This document shows, one piece after another, positions 49,612 to 58,732 of a DNA stretch of 64,000 bases; within the stretch, counting starts at the first letter, position 1, and every line of letters begins with the position of its first letter. The notes beneath the pieces are model-generated. The model worked only from the letters and a program-made list of their open reading frames with translations, was not told the origin of the DNA and made no database searches. Origin of the DNA: Prosthecodimorpha staleyi (GTDB lineage Bacteria > Pseudomonadota > Alphaproteobacteria > Rhizobiales > Ancalomicrobiaceae). The translations under genes and the position numbers were made by a program. The stretch is taken from NCBI RefSeq assembly GCF_018729455.1, contig NZ_JAHHZF010000005.1, positions 124,001 to 188,000 on the forward strand, given 5' to 3'.

Positions 49612-50604
49612 CTAACGCAGGTCGTTGCGCCGGCGGCGGCTGCGTTCCCAGGCCAGGGCATGGCCGACGATGGTATCGAGATCGTCCCAGCGCGGCGCCC
49701 AGCCGAGCACCTGCCGAACACGCTCCGACCGCGCCACCACCTTCGGGCTGTCACCGGGACGGCGCGGCGCGATGCGGACCGGCAGGCTCAGGCCGGCGAC
49801 GCGCTCCACTGCCTTCAACACCTCCAGAACCGAAAACCCCCGCTCGTAGCCGCAATTGGCGATGAGGCTCGGATTGCCGGCGCGCAGATGGTCGAGGGCG
49901 CGGACATGCGCGTCGATCAGATCGGCGACATGGATATAGTCGCGCACGCCGGTGCCGTCGGGCGTGTCGTAGTCGGTGCCGAAGACCTGGATCTCCGGCC
50001 GATCGCCGAGCGCGGTCTCCACCGCCACCTTGATCAGATGCGTCGCGCCGCGGGTCGACTGGCCGGTGCGCCCCTTCGGATCGGCGCCGGCGACATTGAA
50101 GTAGCGCAGGGCGGCATAGCGGAAGTCGTGAGCGGCCGCGACGTCGGCCAGCATCAGTTCGGTCATCAGCTTGGAGGTGCCGTAGGGCGACAGCGGCTTC
50201 AGCGGCGCATCCTCGCCGACGGGGATCGTCGGCGGATCGCCATAGACGGCCGAGGTCGAGGAGAAGACGAAGTGCCGGACGCCGTTGCGCACGGCGGCGG
50301 CGATGACAGCGCGGGATTTGACGGTGTTGTTGAGATAGTAGCCGAGCGGGTCGGCGACCGAATCCGGGACCACGACCGAACCGGCGAAATGGATGATGGC
50401 ATCGACGCCGAAACGCGCGATCACGTCGTCGAGCAGTGCCTCGTCGCCGATGTCGCCCTCGACGAATGCCGCCTCGGGCGCCACGGCCCAGCGGAAGCCG
50501 GTGCTCAGCCGGTCGAGAACCACCACCGGCTCGTCGCGGTCGACCAGTTCCCAGACCATGTGGCTGCCGATATAGCCGGCGCCGCCGGTGACCAGTACCG
50601 TCAT
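49612..50604 (-). CDS. galE: UDP-glucose 4-epimerase
   Basis: An NAD-dependent epimerase that interconverts UDP-glucose and UDP-galactose for surface polysaccharide. The Rossmann motif GGAGYIG is at 7-13, the catalytic Y141-x3-K145 is in SPYGTSK, and the Ser/Thr of FSSTSAVYG is near 115-122. At 330 residues it is full length. It stands alone with a strong terminator and is not part of a visible polysaccharide cluster. Confidence 0.95.
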   Translation of the reverse strand: MTVLVTGGAGYIGSHMVWELVDRDEPVVVLDRLSTGFRWAVAPEAAFVEGDIGDEALLDDVIARFGVDAIIHFAGSVVVPDSVADPLGYYLNNTVKSRAVIAAAVRNGVRHFVFSSTSAVYGDPPTIPVGEDAPLKPLSPYGTSKLMTELMLADVAAAHDFRYAALRYFNVAGADPKGRTGQSTRGATHLIKVAVETALGDRPEIQVFGTDYDTPDGTGVRDYIHVADLIDAHVRALDHLRAGNPSLIANCGYERGFSVLEVLKAVERVAGLSLPVRIAPRRPGDSPKVVARSERVRQVLGWAPRWDDLDTIVGHALAWERSRRRRNDLR

Positions 50605-50757
50605 TCCGCTCTCCGCGTCTCGTCCATGGCGCGCGCTCCCTTGCGGAGGCGCAGCCGGAGCATGTCGGAGAAGGGTTGCGCGTCCGTGAAGAGCGCCGGC
50701 GTGGCTGACATTCCGGGTTTCGACCGATCCCGGCCGCTGCCCGGTACCCGCCGTCGG

Positions 50758-51435
50758 TCAGGCCGCAGCCTGGGCCCGGCCGAGCCCGTCATAGAGATCG
50801 AGGCAACGCTCGAACCAGGCGGCAACCGGGTCGTCCTCGGCGATCAGACGGAAGGACGACACCACGCGCGGCCATTGCAGGGTGCCGAACAGGATATGGT
50901 CGGCGTAGTTGGCGCCCGCTCCGCCGACGAAGGGCTGGTGGCGCAGCATCAGGCGCAGCGGCAGCAACGTTTCGCGGAAGCCGGCCAGCCGGTCCTCGCG
51001 CCCCGCGACGACCTCCTCGAGCGGCTTGCCGAAGCGCTTCTCGCGCGTGGTCCGGAAGTAGCTCCGGTCCTCGGGGCGCAGAATGCCCTCGATGTCGAGC
51101 GTGACCATGCGTCCGATCTGCACGAGAAGGCTTGTCGCATAGCCGTCGATCAGCCGCGCTGCGGCCCGGCCGCCCGGCCCGCCGAACAGGCTCGGCCGGT
51201 CGGCGAACCGGTCTTCCAGATACTCGGCGATCACGAAGCTCTCGCGAATCTGCCGTTCGCCATCGATCAGGACCGGAACGGTGCGATGGCTGCCGTCGCC
51301 GATCGCGGCGATCTGCGTGAAACCGGTCGCCACCGTCTCGAACGGCAGCCCCTTGTGCGCCAGCGCCAGCTTCACCCGCCAGCAATAGGGACTGAAACGG
51401 CGATCGTCGGCACCGGCGAGATCATAGAGCAGCAT
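50758..51435 (-). CDS. Glutathione S-transferase family protein
   Basis: A 225-residue GST. The N-terminal thioredoxin-fold half reads LYDLAGADDRRFSPYCWRVK with SPYCWR at the active-site position, then TVPVLIDGERQIRESFVIAE (cis-Pro loop and the E-S glutathione-binding pair). The C-terminal half is helical. The ATG at 51435 gives a canonical start; the longer frame is unconserved. Substrate unknown. Confidence 0.9.
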   Translation of the reverse strand: MLLYDLAGADDRRFSPYCWRVKLALAHKGLPFETVATGFTQIAAIGDGSHRTVPVLIDGERQIRESFVIAEYLEDRFADRPSLFGGPGGRAAARLIDGYATSLLVQIGRMVTLDIEGILRPEDRSYFRTTREKRFGKPLEEVVAGREDRLAGFRETLLPLRLMLRHQPFVGGAGANYADHILFGTLQWPRVVSSFRLIAEDDPVAAWFERCLDLYDGLGRAQAAA

Positions 51436-51710
51436 GAGGGGATCCGGTTGTGTCCGTCGCGATCTTCGCGACCGAGGCGATGGAGACTGGCATGGCGGGC
51501 CACCGCTGGCCAGACCGCCGATCTGCCGGTCTGCCAACCGGCCCCGGCAGAGGTGCGGGCCGGGCTTCGCCGATGCCGACCGGCGCGGCCATGCTCAGGC
51601 CCGCGCCAAGCCGTCCCGGATGGTGCCGGGCCCAAGCAGACCGATGCGCCGGGAGGCCGGGCGCCGGCGCGCCCCGCCCGGTGCGGGCGCGATCGGGGGA
51701 CGCGGCGCCT

Positions 51711-52103
51711 TCATCGCCGGATCGCCGTCCGCTGGGTCGCCATCAGCTTCTCGCCGGCAACGACATAGATCATCACGGCATGCGCGCCCGGCCGATCGGC
51801 AACCTCGAACCGCGCCTTCACGGGCGTCAGCGCCTGACCGCACAGGTCGCCGCTGCGTTTGACCCGCATGGTCACCGGAAGCGTCGCGTCCGGCTCGACC
51901 AGCCCCGCCGGGGCGCCCTCGGTCGCACCGTCGAAGGTCCAGCAGGTCTGCGCGGCGACCCAACCGGTCTCCACCGCCACCTTCCCGCCGGCGATCGCCT
52001 TGGCATGGGTCCCCGGATCGCTGGCACGCGGCGCATCGAACGTGGCGATGGCGAGCGCAATGATGCCGAGCAGCACGACGCGGGTGTCGAGGGGGCGAAA
52101 CAT
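51711..52103 (-). CDS. Small exported protein, unrecognised
   Basis: A 130-residue protein with a hydrophobic N-terminal export segment (RVVLLGIIALAIATFDAPRA). The mature part is short and beta-rich, with Cys in QTCWTFDG and SGDLCGQ that could form a disulfide. No family recognised. It ends about 275 bases beyond the GST gene start, on the same strand. Confidence 0.65.
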   Translation of the reverse strand: MFRPLDTRVVLLGIIALAIATFDAPRASDPGTHAKAIAGGKVAVETGWVAAQTCWTFDGATEGAPAGLVEPDATLPVTMRVKRSGDLCGQALTPVKARFEVADRPGAHAVMIYVVAGEKLMATQRTAIRR

Positions 52104-52488
52104 GGGCGGTCCTTTCCGGCGGCTTGCAGCGGCAGCGGGCGCACATAGCCTCGCCGACCCGTGCCGCAGCCGATCAGGCCGCCAGACGGTCAGGGAGACG
52201 CCGATTCCCGTTGCCGAGGTTCAGGTTGGCGGGTCGATGGGGCGACAATCGGGCTCGATCGGGGCACCCGCTGGGCCGCACTTTCCTCGCCGCCTTTCAA
52301 AGACCCTCAAGGTTACCGGATTCCTAACATCCACCGCCGTCCACAGGACGCGTCACCCCGTCACCCGCGGCGCCGACCCTCTCCGCGGGCCTCTGCGCAT
52401 CGAGCGTGAAAGGCGCTCGATCTTGGCTTGAAAGACAGCAGCGCCTTTGGCAGACTGCAGATATTCGTTGGAATATGGAGATTATGCC
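52104..52488. other. Promoter region of the caspase-like gene with an inverted repeat
   Basis: The last 80 bases become AT-richer. A 9-bp inverted repeat, AAAGGCGCT at 52409-52417 and AGCGCCTTT at 52440-52448, lies about 40 bases before the start codon and may be an operator or a leader hairpin. Nothing else recognised. Confidence 0.5.
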
Positions 52489-53688
52489 ATGTCATTTCAT
52501 CGAACCAATCTCATCGTTTTTTTATTTGCCGTCGTTTTTGTCTTCATGCCACAAATTGCCGAGGCCAAGCGCGTTGCGCTGCTGATCGGGAATGCTGCAT
52601 ACCGGAACGATGCCGCATTGCAAAATCCTGAAAACGACCTTCGAACCATGCGGAGAGTTCTTGAAGAGGCAGGTTTTGACGTCATTATCGATCGTACGAA
52701 CGTGGATCGAATGGCGTTTTCCGATGCCCTGAATGCCTTTGAATTGGAATCGAAAGGGGCAGAAATCGGGGTCGTCTTCTTTTCCGGCCACGGCATCGAG
52801 GTCAACGGGGTCAACTATCTGATCCCGGTCGACGCACATCTGACCTCCGATCGGGAGGTCAAATATCAGGCCATCCCGCTCGACGACGTCATGGCGGCGC
52901 TGGAGGGCGCATCGCGGCTGAAATTGATCTTGCTGGATGCCTGCCGGGACAATCCTTTCATCGGCACTCTGCGCCGGACGAAGGGATCGGTGAGCAAGGG
53001 TCTGAGGCGGATCGACGATACCCCCGAGGATGTTCTCGTCGCCTATGCGGCGGCGCCCGGCCAGACTGCCCTTGACGGGAGCGGCCCGAACAGTCCCTTC
53101 ACCAGCGCCCTCGCCCGCCATCTGACCACAGTGGGTCTGGATATCCGCCTCGCTCTCGGCCGCGTCCGCGACGATGTCGCCAAAGCCACGACCAATCGAC
53201 AGATACCCTATGTCGCCGGGTCGCTCGGCGGGCGGACGGTCGCGCTCCGCCCGGGGGCCGGGAACGCGCCTTCGAGCAACGACCGACCGGGGCCGGGAAG
53301 CACGACCGCGGCGACCTGGAATCCCCCGATCGACGCATCCCCGACGCGTTCGCGGGTGCGCGACTTCATCGTCTACGAATATCTCAAGGAAACTGCCCGC
53401 TACGCGGAGTCCGTCGACTACTATCAGAAGGGCTTGGTCCGCCGCGATTTCGTGCTCGCCGACCAGATCGCGTTTCAGAACCGCTGGCCTATCCGCAGCT
53501 TTCAACTCATCGAAGAAACCTTGCAGGTCGCCACCTTCTCAAGCGACAAGCTGATCGTGACGTTCAAGATCATGTATCGCCACGCGCGGAGCGACAAGAC
53601 GACCAGCGGCGTCAGCGCCGTACAGCTCACCTTGAGGCATCTGCAGGGGTCCTTCGTGGTCGAGGCCGTAAAGGAGGTTCTTCTGTAG
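52489..53688 (+). CDS. Exported caspase-family (C14) peptidase
   Basis: A 399-residue protein. A signal peptide (LIVFLFAVVFVFMPQIAEA) spans about residues 8-26. The caspase p20 domain follows (RVALLIGNAAYRN), with the catalytic dyad H101 (FFSGHGIEV) and C152 (LLDACRDNPF). The C-terminal 120 or so residues, after a Pro/Ser linker, form a separate domain with two strands like those of NTF2-type folds. GGAG precedes the ATG at 52489. The export signal means a periplasmic role rather than cytosolic cell death. Substrate unknown. Confidence 0.9.
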   Translation: MSFHRTNLIVFLFAVVFVFMPQIAEAKRVALLIGNAAYRNDAALQNPENDLRTMRRVLEEAGFDVIIDRTNVDRMAFSDALNAFELESKGAEIGVVFFSGHGIEVNGVNYLIPVDAHLTSDREVKYQAIPLDDVMAALEGASRLKLILLDACRDNPFIGTLRRTKGSVSKGLRRIDDTPEDVLVAYAAAPGQTALDGSGPNSPFTSALARHLTTVGLDIRLALGRVRDDVAKATTNRQIPYVAGSLGGRTVALRPGAGNAPSSNDRPGPGSTTAATWNPPIDASPTRSRVRDFIVYEYLKETARYAESVDYYQKGLVRRDFVLADQIAFQNRWPIRSFQLIEETLQVATFSSDKLIVTFKIMYRHARSDKTTSGVSAVQLTLRHLQGSFVVEAVKEVLL

Positions 53689-53860
53689 CGGCCGCCGGTT
53701 CCTGTTTGGGCAGAGGGCGCGAGACCACCGACATCCGGCACCGCCGGCCCGGCGACGGAGGCGGTCATTCCGCCCGGGTCGGACCGAGCCGCGCAGACAC
53801 GATCGTAGTGCGAAGGCAGGGCGGCGCGGATCCTGGGGGATCACCGCCGCCCCGACCATC

Positions 53861-54688
53861 TCAAACCAGGGCGAGGATGCGGCTCGGGCCGCCGGTGGCG
53901 TCCTTGACCTTGGGCTGGCCGACCACGATGGTCGCGCCGACCGGCGGCACGGCGCCGAGATTGGCGACGCATTCCAGGCCGAAGCGGCCCGACGGCAGCC
54001 ACATGTAGTGGACCTTGAAGTCCTTCGACGGCCCGTGGTCGAGCGAGGCGGAATCGACCGCCATGCCGCGCACGGTGCGGTTCTTGATCAGGAATTCGGC
54101 CGCCTCGGGCGAGAATCCGGGGAAGTGCAGCACCCCGCCGGCATCCTTGCCCATGAATTTCGGGCTCGTGACATGCTTGTCCCAGCCGGAATTCATCGCC
54201 ACCACGCAATTGTCCGGCAGCTTGCCGTGGGCCTTCTCCCAGGCCTCGATGTCGGCGACGGTGACCAGCGCGTCGACATCCGCGGCCGCCTTGGCGGTGA
54301 TGTCGATCACGGCCAGCGGCGCGACCAGCTGGTCGGCGGCGATCTTGTCGATCGTGGCGCCGGCCTCGGAGAAGTGGATCGGGGCATCCATATGGGTGCC
54401 GGCATGCTCGATGATGCGCCACCAATAGAGATTGAAGCCGTCCTTCTTGAAGTCGAACTGCTTCTGCATCTCGATGCCGGGCACGCCGAAGAAGGTCGGG
54501 AAATCCGGGCTCATCGTGTGGGTCAGGTCGACCACCTTGGAGAAGCTGCGCGCCGTCGACTGGGCGGCCGCCACGCCCGGCACCGCCGTCGCCGCGAAGC
54601 CGGCCGCCGTGACCGCGCCGAAGCCCTTGAAGAGACCGCGCCGGGACAGGCGCTTCAGCACCGCTTCCTCACATCCGGGTACGCACAT
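53861..54688 (-). CDS. Tat-exported cyclase/kynurenine-formamidase-like metal hydrolase
   Basis: A 275-residue protein of the cyclase family. The metal-binding motif HAGTHMDAPIHF lies at 95-106 with H95, H99 and D101. A Tat-like signal (LSRRGLFKGFGAVTAAG) is at about 14-30, so it works in the periplasm. Known family members hydrolyse N-formylkynurenine or related amides and lactones, but the substrate here is open. An in-frame start inside (MLKRL-like) is possible, since the first ten residues are unusual. Confidence 0.87.
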   Translation of the reverse strand: MCVPGCEEAVLKRLSRRGLFKGFGAVTAAGFAATAVPGVAAAQSTARSFSKVVDLTHTMSPDFPTFFGVPGIEMQKQFDFKKDGFNLYWWRIIEHAGTHMDAPIHFSEAGATIDKIAADQLVAPLAVIDITAKAAADVDALVTVADIEAWEKAHGKLPDNCVVAMNSGWDKHVTSPKFMGKDAGGVLHFPGFSPEAAEFLIKNRTVRGMAVDSASLDHGPSKDFKVHYMWLPSGRFGLECVANLGAVPPVGATIVVGQPKVKDATGGPSRILALV

Positions 54689-54838
54689 TCGGTCATCTCC
54701 CTCGCTGACGGACCTGTCATGTCCGGCCCGTTCACCGGGAGACTATTGCCCTTAACCGTGGATCGTCATCCCGTTATTAAGTAACACTACGCTGTCGGCA
54801 GGCAGACGAAGCGGCCGGCGGCATTGGGAGGTTTGCAA

Positions 54839-55678
54839 GTGAGAATGCCCCTCTGCCTGGCGGTCGGTCTGGCGCTTTGCAGCCAACCCGCCACGGCCGC
54901 CCCGCCCGCCTCAGTCGGCCCGGCGCCGCAGACATCGACGGCCGGGATCCGGGCCGATCCGGCCGCCGGCTATGCGCTGGTCAAGCGCCTCATCGCGGGA
55001 CTGCCGGAGGTGGCCGAGCGCCTCGCCGCCGCCGAGGCGGCCGGAACGGGGAGTGAGGTATGGGATTTCGGCTGCCCGATCGTCACGGTGGCGGCGGGTC
55101 CCGACGCCGACCATGCCGGCCTTCTGGTCGATCTCGCCCTGATGTCGGTCGTCGCCCGCGCAGAGATCGTCAAGCTCGGCTATGCCAAGGTCGAGGTCGA
55201 CCGGATCCTCGACGGGCTGGAGGCGAAACGCCTCGCCGCCCTCAAGCCCGTCCTACGCGACGCGACCGATGCGGACATCGCCTACAGCAAGGTGCAGCGC
55301 GAGACCGAGAAGGCCGCCGTGGCCGCCTTCGCCAAGCTGCGCGCCGGCATGAAGCGCAAGCCGATGCGGATCGTGGTGCCGGAAGAGTGCTTCGACGAGG
55401 GCTTCTCGAAATCCGTCGTCACCGAACCGCCCGGCGGCAAGGTCCGCCTGCTGGCCGATTTCGCCGAACGCCTGTGCCGCGCCCAAGGGCTCGACCCGGC
55501 CGACCCGGCGCGCTGCGACCGCTGGACGGCAGCCGATGCGGAGGCCGCCGTCGGGCATTGGGGCCGCTATCGCTATGCGATCGCCTGGGCCGACGGCCGC
55601 TCGGCGACCGGCACCGTCGACATCGCGGTCGATCAGGCCGAGACGGTGACGATCCCGCCGCCCTCCCCGCCCCGCTGA
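54839..55678 (+). CDS. Unrecognised exported protein
   Basis: A 279-residue protein with a signal peptide (MPLCLAVGLALCSQPATAA) and a mostly helical mature part: EVAERLAAAEAAG, VARAEIVKLGYAKVEVDRIL and a long charged helix near 150. No family recognised. I chose a GTG at 54839 because GGGAGG lies seven bases upstream; the ATG at 54845 is two codons on. It is divergent from the cyclase gene across about 150 bases. Confidence 0.65.
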   Translation: MRMPLCLAVGLALCSQPATAAPPASVGPAPQTSTAGIRADPAAGYALVKRLIAGLPEVAERLAAAEAAGTGSEVWDFGCPIVTVAAGPDADHAGLLVDLALMSVVARAEIVKLGYAKVEVDRILDGLEAKRLAALKPVLRDATDADIAYSKVQRETEKAAVAAFAKLRAGMKRKPMRIVVPEECFDEGFSKSVVTEPPGGKVRLLADFAERLCRAQGLDPADPARCDRWTAADAEAAVGHWGRYRYAIAWADGRSATGTVDIAVDQAETVTIPPPSPPR

Positions 55679-55759
55679 ACCGCAGGACGGCACCGCCGCC
55701 CCCAGTCGCCGGCCCGCCAGTCGTCCGGTCCGGCAACCATCCGGGCCGGCTTCGCCCGG

Positions 55760-56290
55760 TCAGAAGCGCCAGCGCTGGTCGGTCACCGAACCGTTCGGGT
55801 TCCGGCCGCTATTCTCGCAGTCCCAGAGCTGGACCGGGGCACCGTTGCCGACACCGGGAGCCCCCGACACGTCGATGCACTTGCCGGACGTCTGGTTGAC
55901 GATGAATCCGTCCGGACGCAGGGTCCAGAGCTGGTCGGTCGCCGCTCCGTTGGCGCTGCGCCCCGAGGTCTCGCAATCCCAAAGCTGCAGCTTCGCGCCA
56001 TTGACGACGCCCGGCGCGCCGGCAACGTCGATGCACTTGCCCGACAGCGCATTGCGGATGAAGCCGCCGGAAAAAATCCAGAACTGGTCGGACGGCGTTC
56101 CGTTCGGATTGATGCCGGAGCGCTCGCAATCATAGAGAATCAGCGGCGCCCCGCGGTTGACGCCGGGCGCCCCGGATACGTCCAGGCACTTGCCGGACAG
56201 CGTGTTGACGATCATCCGGCCCTGCTGCTGGGCCTCGGCGGCCGGCGATACCAGAAGGGCGGCGAAGGCGATGGCAAGTAGACGCTGCAT
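55760..56290 (-). CDS. Secreted ricin-type beta-trefoil lectin
   Basis: A 176-residue exported protein: signal peptide 1-20, then three tandem repeats of about 47 residues, each with SGKC(L/I)DV(S/A)GAPGV, a second Cys in LWDC or LYDC, and a Q-x-W motif (DQFW, DQLW, DQRW). This is the full beta-trefoil of ricin-B lectins, with no catalytic domain attached. It probably binds galactose-like or other sugars outside the cell. Confidence 0.92.
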   Translation of the reverse strand: MQRLLAIAFAALLVSPAAEAQQQGRMIVNTLSGKCLDVSGAPGVNRGAPLILYDCERSGINPNGTPSDQFWIFSGGFIRNALSGKCIDVAGAPGVVNGAKLQLWDCETSGRSANGAATDQLWTLRPDGFIVNQTSGKCIDVSGAPGVGNGAPVQLWDCENSGRNPNGSVTDQRWRF

Positions 56291-56463
56291 GGTCGGTCCC
56301 CGTTGACGGGCGCAGGGATCCCGACGGCCACCGCGAAGTCAACACGGGCAGGTGGCCCAATCGCGCGACCCGCGTGCCGTTCCGGCGATCCCGTACCGTG
56401 TTCTGGCCGCCCGCCGCCGTTTCGGTCTCGACGAGCCGGCGTTCCGCGGCTATGCCCTGCCGC

Positions 56464-58371
56464 ATGATCAGCATCTCCGAACTCACCTACCGGATCGCCG
56501 GGCGCACGCTCCTGGACAAGGCCTCCGTCGTGGTGCCGACCGGCGCCAAGGTCGGGCTCGTCGGCAAGAACGGGACCGGCAAGACGACCCTGTTCAAGCT
56601 GATCACGGGCGACATCGCCGCCGAATCCGGCGCGATCGGCATGCCGCGCGGCGCGCGCATCGGCGGCGTCGCCCAGGAGGCGCCGGGCAGCGCGATCACG
56701 CTGCTCGATTTCGTGCTCGCCGCCGATACCGAGCGGGCCGCGCTGCTGACCGAAGCCGAACACGCCACCGATGCGCACCGGATCGCCGAGATCCACACCC
56801 GGCTGGCCGACATCCGCGCCCATTCGGCGGAAGCGCGCGCCGCCACCATCCTGGCCGGCCTCGGCTTCGACCACGAGGCGCAGCGGCGGCCCTGCTCGGA
56901 CTTCTCCGGTGGCTGGCGCATGCGCGTGGCGCTCGCCGGGGTGCTGTTCGCCGAGCCGGACCTGCTGCTCCTCGACGAGCCGACCAACTATCTCGACCTC
57001 GAAGGCACGCTCTGGCTCGAGACCTATGTGGCGCGCTACCCGCATACCGTTCTGATCATCAGCCACGACCGCGATCTGCTCAATGTCGCGGTCGACACAA
57101 TCGTGCATCTCGACCAGGGCAAGCTCGTCGCCTATCGCGGCGGCTATGACAGCTTCGAGCGGCAGCGGCGGGAAAAGATGATCCTGACGCAGAAGATGCG
57201 CGAGAAGCAGGATGCGCAGCGCGCCCATCTGCAGGCCTTCATCGACCGCTTCAAGGCCAAGGCGACCAAGGCGCGCCAGGCGCAGAGCCGCGTCAAGGCG
57301 CTCGCCCGGATGGAGCCGATCGCCGCGCTCGCCGCCGACGAGGTGATGCCCTTCACCTTCCAGGCGCCGGCCGTGAAGCTGTCGCCGCCGATCATCGCCC
57401 TCGACAAGGCCTCGGTCGGCTACGAGCCGGGCCGCCCGATTCTGAAGAACCTGACGCTGCGCATCGACGACGACGACCGCATCGGCCTGCTCGGCGCCAA
57501 CGGCAACGGCAAGTCGACGCTCGCCAAGCTGATCGCCGGCCGGCTCGACCCGATGGGCGGCGAAATCCGGCGCGCGACCAAGCTCGACATCGCCTTCTTC
57601 GCCCAGCACCAGCTCGACGACCTGATGCCGAACGGCTCGCCGGTCGACCATGTCGCGCCGCTGATGAAGGACCAGCCGGAGGCGCGCATCCGCTCGCGCG
57701 TCGCCCAGATGGGCCTGCCGACCAGCCGCATGGACACGCCCGCCAAGGACCTCTCCGGCGGCGAGAAGGCGCGCCTGCTGATGGGGCTCGCCACCTTCGC
57801 CGGCCCCAACCTGATGATCCTCGACGAGCCGACCAACCATCTCGACATCGACAGCCGCGAGGCGCTGGTCCAGGCGCTCGCCGATTATGACGGCGCCGTC
57901 ATCCTGATCAGCCATGACCGGCACCTGGTCGAGGCGACCGTCGACCGCCTGCTGATCGTCGCCGACGGCACCGTCTCGGCCTTCGACGGCGACATGGACG
58001 ACTACAAGAAGTTCATCCTCGATCGCGCCAGCCGCGAGGCGCGCCAGGACAACGCGTCCGGCGCCGCGGAGGCGCCGAAACTCTCCGCCCAGGACCGCCG
58101 CCGCATCGCCGCGACCTTACGCGAGCAGATGGCGCCCCTGCGCAAGAAGATCCGCGAGGCCGAACAGCGGATTGAGAAGCTGCAGGGCGAGCTCGCCAAA
58201 CTCGACCGCGACCTCGCCGATCCCGCCCTCTTCACCAAGGACCCGGCCCGCGGCACCCGCCTTTCCAAGCAGCGCGCCGACACCGAGAAGGCCATCGCCG
58301 AGACCGAAGAGGCCTGGCTGACGATGTCCGCCGAATACGAGGCGGCGGAGAAGGCGGCCGTGGAGGGATAG
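56464..58371 (+). CDS. ABC-F family ATPase (Uup/YheS-like)
   Basis: A 635-residue soluble protein with two ABC cassettes and no membrane segment. Walker A motifs are GKNGTGKT (34-41) and GANGNGKST; signature motifs are FSGGWRMRVALA and LSGGEKARLLM; both Walker B motifs end in LDEPTN. The linker between cassettes is a charged helix (REKQDAQRAHLQAFIDRFKA), and a C-terminal coiled coil follows. ABC-F proteins act on ribosomes. I chose the ATG at 56464; an ATG four codons upstream is possible. Confidence 0.94.
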   Translation: MISISELTYRIAGRTLLDKASVVVPTGAKVGLVGKNGTGKTTLFKLITGDIAAESGAIGMPRGARIGGVAQEAPGSAITLLDFVLAADTERAALLTEAEHATDAHRIAEIHTRLADIRAHSAEARAATILAGLGFDHEAQRRPCSDFSGGWRMRVALAGVLFAEPDLLLLDEPTNYLDLEGTLWLETYVARYPHTVLIISHDRDLLNVAVDTIVHLDQGKLVAYRGGYDSFERQRREKMILTQKMREKQDAQRAHLQAFIDRFKAKATKARQAQSRVKALARMEPIAALAADEVMPFTFQAPAVKLSPPIIALDKASVGYEPGRPILKNLTLRIDDDDRIGLLGANGNGKSTLAKLIAGRLDPMGGEIRRATKLDIAFFAQHQLDDLMPNGSPVDHVAPLMKDQPEARIRSRVAQMGLPTSRMDTPAKDLSGGEKARLLMGLATFAGPNLMILDEPTNHLDIDSREALVQALADYDGAVILISHDRHLVEATVDRLLIVADGTVSAFDGDMDDYKKFILDRASREARQDNASGAAEAPKLSAQDRRRIAATLREQMAPLRKKIREAEQRIEKLQGELAKLDRDLADPALFTKDPARGTRLSKQRADTEKAIAETEEAWLTMSAEYEAAEKAAVEG

Positions 58372-58732
58372 GCGGCGCCGCCGCGGCGGACCGACATCGC
58401 GGTCGCAGGCCCTTTTGTCGGCATGCGCCGGCGCCGGCTGCCGCGACCATCAGGACTGGCGACGATCGTCGGCGTCCGGACCGACGACGCCGGCTACGCA
58501 AGGTCCTGACCCGCGCTCTGGCCCCCGGTCTGTCATGCCAGGGCTTGTCCCTGGCATCCACGAGCGATGCCCGATCTGGCCGAGTGCCCCCCGGGGACAA
58601 GACAAGACAGGGCTGATGTTTGCGCTCTTTGCTGTTTGCGCGTTGCGCCTGGCATCGGCAGCGTCGCCCTGCCGGGCTGCCGAGGATTACCCCTCGGGGT
58701 AACATGCCCGACCGGCAGACGAGGGCAGCGCG
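58372..58732. other. Intergenic region with a REP-like palindrome
   Basis: No gene recognised. Bases 58536-58558 form ATGCCAGGG-CTTGT-CCCTGGCAT, a 9-bp palindrome of the type found as scattered intergenic repeats in this order, and CCCCGGGGACAAG at 58590-58602 may be a decayed partner. The tail holds further short palindromes (CCCCTCGGGG). Confidence 0.55.
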
